Below, piece after piece: positions 59,343 through 64,000 of a stretch of DNA of 64,000 bases. The DNA is from Patiria miniata (taxonomy: Eukaryota; Echinodermata; Asteroidea; Valvatida; Asterinidae). The position numbers and the translations under genes were made by a program. Location of the stretch: assembly GCF_015706575.1 (NCBI RefSeq), contig NW_024037053.1:3658001-3722000 (forward strand), written 5' to 3'. The notes under the pieces were generated by a model. The model was not told where the DNA came from and made no database searches. It saw only the letters and a program-made list of their open reading frames with translations. The first letter of the stretch is position 1, and each line of letters opens with the position of its first letter.

Positions 59343-62300
59343 ACAGATCACGTGTTTGAAAAAAGGCAAATGTTTAAGGATTGCATTTTTGTTGGGTGAC
59401 CCTGTATAAGCTTACTGCTCTGTTGTGTTTTCACATCGATGTTCATGACATTATCATATACTGAGGGAGACAACACTTCTTGTTGGTACTGAGAAGTGAC
59501 TGGAGTATCACCATGGCGAATCACGTTCACTCTATTATCTGCCCAAAGCGGTGTTTTATTTACACGTCACCGTGACGCCACCGCCATCATACTTGTAGGA
59601 TCAATAAGGGAATGAGAGGGGCGGGGCAATACACTCGCAGTTTCTTCGGGCCTATAATGTTTTTTTTCGGATCCTTCTAGTGCCATGGGCCTGTATGAGA
59701 GGTACACTCTCCTATCGCTCCATCGCTGCAGATAGGGATCTGTCACCGTCTCTTACTTTCCCTTGAAAAAAGTGCCAATCGAAAACAATATCTACTGCTG
59801 TTTCATGACCCGACTGAAGAGAGGTGAAAAAAAAAATTTTCACGTTGAAATCTGAGACAGCGCAATATTATATGAAATGAGAATAATTGATTGATTTCTT
59901 ACGGACACTGGAAAGTAATGAAAAGTATTGAAATTGGCGGATTAGGTACTTTATGTGGTACAGGTATACATGATGTTCTGTGTTAAACGTGGTTCGCATC
60001 TTGGCTGGCCGGATTTGATAGCAATCGCGCATGCGCGTGTTTGGCTGCGCTTTGAGGCATTTTGTGCCAGCCGCTTCAGACTGCGCATGCCCATTATAAT
60101 GGTGTGAACACACAAGATTGTTCTAAGTTTTAAAACATGGTCTACCAAACGGTTTGATCGTGCTCGTGAAAAAAAGGATAGGGCAAGAGGCCAATCGCAA
60201 AGAGTCAAGTGGGTAACAAACAATTCGAACAGGTTGTGTGTTTTTTTGTTGACGAATGAAATCATCTCATTGAAGAAAAAAGTACTTCTCCGGCCGGCTA
60301 CCGAATGTATGACGTTTGACATATCAAATGAGATGTCAGCGGCCAGACCGCAGCTGGGGCGCGGTACCGGTAATAGCACACGGTAATTTTCCCGCGAGTT
60401 GCCGCGGGAAGGGATCTCGGCTGGTCGTGTGATGGAGCGATGGGGGAGGAAGGACGACCCAAATAAGAACACAGCGTAATTAAACTGATGCACTGTTGAT
60501 GCCTTTATGTGAGAAAACACAGGGGAGAGGCGTTGTTATGTGGCGCCTGCGCTGTCGCATTAACCATAAAACGTACTTTTTCAGCAGCTATTTTCGTGTA
60601 AAGGTTATGTGTTGAACATTCTTCTGTGGATTTTAAGTTATGTTATTATTGGAAACTAGAAAAATTCATGAAAAGGAAACGATTTTATATGCCTTAAAAA
60701 TGAAACGATACAACTGAGAAAAGGCTAGTTTTACATCAAGGTAAGACAGCAATGGAATATCTGCTGGCCAGTTTCCGACGAAGTGACATTATAATTTTCG
60801 CCGTTACGAAATGACTACGTCACGTACAACAATCGCGCGTACACGCGCGGCGTACGGGTAGGGCACAATGAAACGATGCCGCCGCTGAGTTTGTCGACTT
60901 GATCAATTCTCATGACGAGTTAACGGTGTTTGAGGACCTCGTGGGTCTAGAGGACCCATCGTGGGGTGAGACACGGTGGATGGGTCTAGGAGAGCCGAGT
61001 CGTGGCGGACAAACTTGGTTTAGGCTTAGTGGAGGAAAAGACAGTTGTTGTTTGCAAGTACCCCTCCAAATTCTCACACTATCAGCCAACGTGTTTCACT
61101 CGCAAAGATCGGAGGTTAAGGGAATCTGTATACCAACTTTGCATTTAACACGCTCAACAGGTGGAGGCAACAGGCCTGCAAAATAGTAAGTATATTAAAC
61201 ACTTAAGGTACAAAATATGCCAATATAACCTCCTATCTGACAAAAGGTGAATGTAGTGGTATATAGGTTCCATTACAATTGACCAAACTGCCAATATGTA
61301 TGGGCCAGCCCGAGGCTTGTTGTCGACAACGGGCATTTACCATCGCCCGTGGGCTTGTATCGATGCTATTCTCCACGCTGTACTCTTTCGAAGATCGCCG
61401 ATAAGGTCCATCGATGGACAACTCTACGGAAATCTGTTTACGGCCCACGGAAGCCGGAAGTATAAGAGTTGTCTCCTGAGGGCCCCCGATTTACAAAACA
61501 GGAACTCCTGTTTTAGATTTTAAGCTGATGGGTTTAGTGTTTCTACTTTTTTCTTCCTTTGTGCGAGTCACTGAATCAACGGATGAACGGAGAGTTTCTT
61601 ATTTGTAGCCCTGACTGTGGTATATATTTTAAAGTACATTTTGTATTTTAAGTTGCCGATTTGTGAACCGATATGCACTGTTCACGCAATACGTACACGT
61701 ACAAAGTACATGCACATGTACACGTATATATTTACTTGTACATGTAGTAGCACTGCCTCAACGTGTGGACGACATAGCGGCAACCGGACTGCCGTATACG
61801 GCGGAACCAACGCACGCATTCGCTAGTTTTTCGCCGACCTGCCAGAAACGATGCGATGGTCGAAAGGCCATACCCCATTTTCAGAACAAAAGTCCATGGG
61901 CCCATTATTACAGTTCGGTTAAGTTGCACTGGGGCAACTTGAGTTTTCACTTACATAATAGTTCAGCAACATGATTTCCATTTTAATAAGACCAAAACAA
62001 AAACCGACCCAAACCCTGCAATATATCAAGGTACTGATTTTGTGTACACTCACGAACCCCCTAGTAAATTAAGCATAGTGCCAGCAACTGTACAAAGCAC
62101 CTACCCTCCTGACGGCTTCCGCCATTAATGGGGGCCTCCGTGTGTGGACAGTGACCCTGTCACCGGATTTGACTACATTCGGTAGCAAAGAAAGAAGTAT
62201 TTGTCCAGCATCTCTGTTGTCATTATGCGAAGAGCGCGTGAGCGCCTTGGCGGCTTCAGAGTGACATTCTCCAAATTTGCTGACTGAACACGCACACACT

Positions 62301-64000
62301 GTCGAGAATTCCTGATGAGATTCATCGCGCAGCGGGCATTGTGCACTCGGAGACGCTTCTTCAAACATTGAATTTTTTTCATCATCAGCATGTCAGAATG
62401 CCACATCAATTTTTTCCTGAAGGGTCAAGTACGGGTGACATTTTGGGGTAAAAGAGTAGTGGAAAAGCAAGAAAACGGAACGAGTAGCGGTTCAGCTGGT
62501 GACGTGAGTCAAGCAACACGTAATTACATTGGTGATATCAAACCAGCATGCTAAATTAAAATACATTGTTGCAGATAGCCTCGTTTTCTCATTACAATGG
62601 CTATGTTGTTGTTAATTAATTAAACAATTCACTTGTAGCGACACGTAAAACACGCGTTTGCCTGTTCTGACCATACGTGCGTTTCACTGTGGAGACACCA
62701 ACAAAACTCCACAAACAAACGCACATGTGAACAATTCGCCATCTTTGGTATCGTTGCATTCAGTAAAGTTAGTACATCAATTTCATCAAGTTTTCATCCG
62801 TTTCCATCGTGTTATACTGTACATATTTTCGTCACCGTCGTTAATAAATATCTTCGTCCATTTCGTCTTCGTCAATTGTACATAACTGTTAGTCTTTGTG
62901 AGCGTTATTTCTGCCATATTCGGTGAGAATAAAACCCGAACTGTTGTTCGACGGAACGTACGTCTCCGACCAAGTCGTGGTGCACCGCCGTCGGACTATA
63001 CCCCGCTGCAGGCCCTTGATCATCGGGCAGGCGTAGAAATCAGTCATCAGAGGTGAGTCGATGTTGGAAAATAACCATAAATAGCCTACAAACTAAAACA
63101 AACGGAGGTGCATTGTTAACAAAAGAATCTTAACTTGTCATTTTGACAGATGTTGATTCCTCTGACTATTTTATCTCGTGTATTGCCTGTATACCTTGCG
63201 CATTTTGTCGACTAGAGGCATTCACTGCTTGTCAGTGCGATTTAGTCTGGTAACGTAACACATTGGATATTATCAGTGTTGTAATAGATTCCAGGAACAC
63301 GATATAAACACGACCTGTACCTATATAGCTGTATGAGATATACCGAATCTGTGTGTTTCGTGGTATGGTAAAGAATCAAGTCCATCGGCCACCAATTGAG
63401 TTGGGGTATACTTAGACGGTTATTGGTCAGCCCGCGTTGGCCAACATCAACAGACCACACCTCCTGCGCCCTTTAGATAGTCGCTAAGGGTCGTGCAATC
63501 CCGCTCAAAAAAAAAACCTTTCCTTGTGTTTCTCCCTGGAAATGGAATGGGCTCAGAGATTCTACATCATCAGCTGTAAAAGAAGTTGCTCCTCCGTTGT
63601 TTGTCACAAAAGCGGCTCCACTAGGTCTACGGGCTTAGCTTCGGGATATACAGTTATCCTTGCGGTATATCTTAGGATCAAAATTGCTTCTTGCATTTTT
63701 TATTTGGAGATTGGCATCGGACGGCACCACTCTCGTTACCCTGAGAATGCCAATAGCATTTCAAAAGTCTATGTCAATGTTAAAACCGCTGCGGGTGGCG
63801 GAAGGGCGCCCTCTTGCGGCACTGAACGGGGACCTTTTTGATACGACCCCGAGTAACCTTTAAAAAAAAAACCAGTTGGATAGCCCACACACGTTTCTCA
63901 TTCAAAAAGACTATATAACTCATTCAAATGGACTATATACTGTCGTCTCTATCTCGGATCGCTCGGGGAGAAGCAAAGTAGTTGTCCGCGGATGACCCAT
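59343..64000. other. No gene firmly recognised (4.7 kb)
   Basis: Mixed sequence with CpG-richer patches (60290-60430, 60830-60890, 62920-63060). Two weak exon candidates are described in the findings: a minus-strand segment ending near 62100 and a plus-strand segment ending at donor GTGAGT at 63053. A short GTACATG-rich stretch lies at 61690-61750. Confidence 0.4.
63806..63821 (+). promoter_or_regulatory. Candidate CTCF binding site
   Basis: GCGCCCTCTTGCGGCA follows the CTCF core pattern (GCGCCNTCTNGTGGC) with one clear difference. Confidence 0.35.

Noticed and set aside
59951..60520. 189-residue minus-strand open frame
   Set aside because: The longest uninterrupted frame in the right half, but it shows no signal, repeat or family pattern, and a CpG-richer patch explains its length. 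An unspliced chance frame is more likely.

Overview
This is a eukaryotic, invertebrate deuterostome genomic window. It shows long introns, sparse exons, tRNA-derived SINEs with Deu/V-type bodies, decayed non-LTR retrotransposons, many foldback elements and MITEs, and dozens of G or C homopolymer runs. The one confidently readable protein-coding gene is a two-exon TGF-beta ligand. A foldback element with tandem-repeat arms and an 8-bp target duplication, like the TU elements of sea urchins, together with an excess of the palindrome TAGGCCTA, makes an echinoderm my best guess (inference). A hemichordate or cephalochordate is not excluded.

Layout. At 2078-2179 (+) there is a plausible terminal coding exon with a hydrophobic segment. 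It is followed by a 3'UTR-like stretch that carries a 131-bp tandem repeat and a polyadenylation signal near 3037. From 3 to 16 kb I see only repeats: tRNA-derived SINEs, a dispersed family copied at 6.4 and 8.0 kb, a hairpin-bearing repeat, a (TAG)n microsatellite and a SINE with a duplicated body. The TGF-beta gene occupies 16954-24920 (+). Exon 1 encodes the signal peptide and latency helix. A 6.6-kb phase-1 intron follows, holding a dead RTE-like reverse transcriptase and a hAT-like MITE. Exon 2 encodes the rest of the prodomain, the RERR furin site and a 115-residue nine-cysteine mature ligand.

From 25 to 64 kb I find no gene I can support firmly. The region holds a 683-bp mariner-like foldback (26.9 kb), a GAGTAC-rich foldback (33.4 kb), two inverted copies of the hairpin repeat (36 and 39 kb), tandem repeats (39.4, 40.5, 48.9 kb), a LINE tail (43.8 kb), and the standout structure at 44541-45547. 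That structure is a foldback transposon whose arms are 21-bp palindromic GTAC-rich repeats, with its own 8-bp target duplication. A second, G/C-rich hAT-like foldback is nested in one arm with another 8-bp duplication. Further on are a compact MITE with a triplicated GTAACGTGAGTAACC motif (47.6 kb), several CTCF-like motifs (46.5-63.8 kb) and a degenerate inverted repeat (58.8 kb).

The TGF-beta ligand is the functional centre. Its cysteine spacing fits TGF-beta proper, but the prodomain shows no LTBP-binding cysteine, no bowtie cysteine pair and no RGD. Latency or activation probably differs from the vertebrate scheme (inference).
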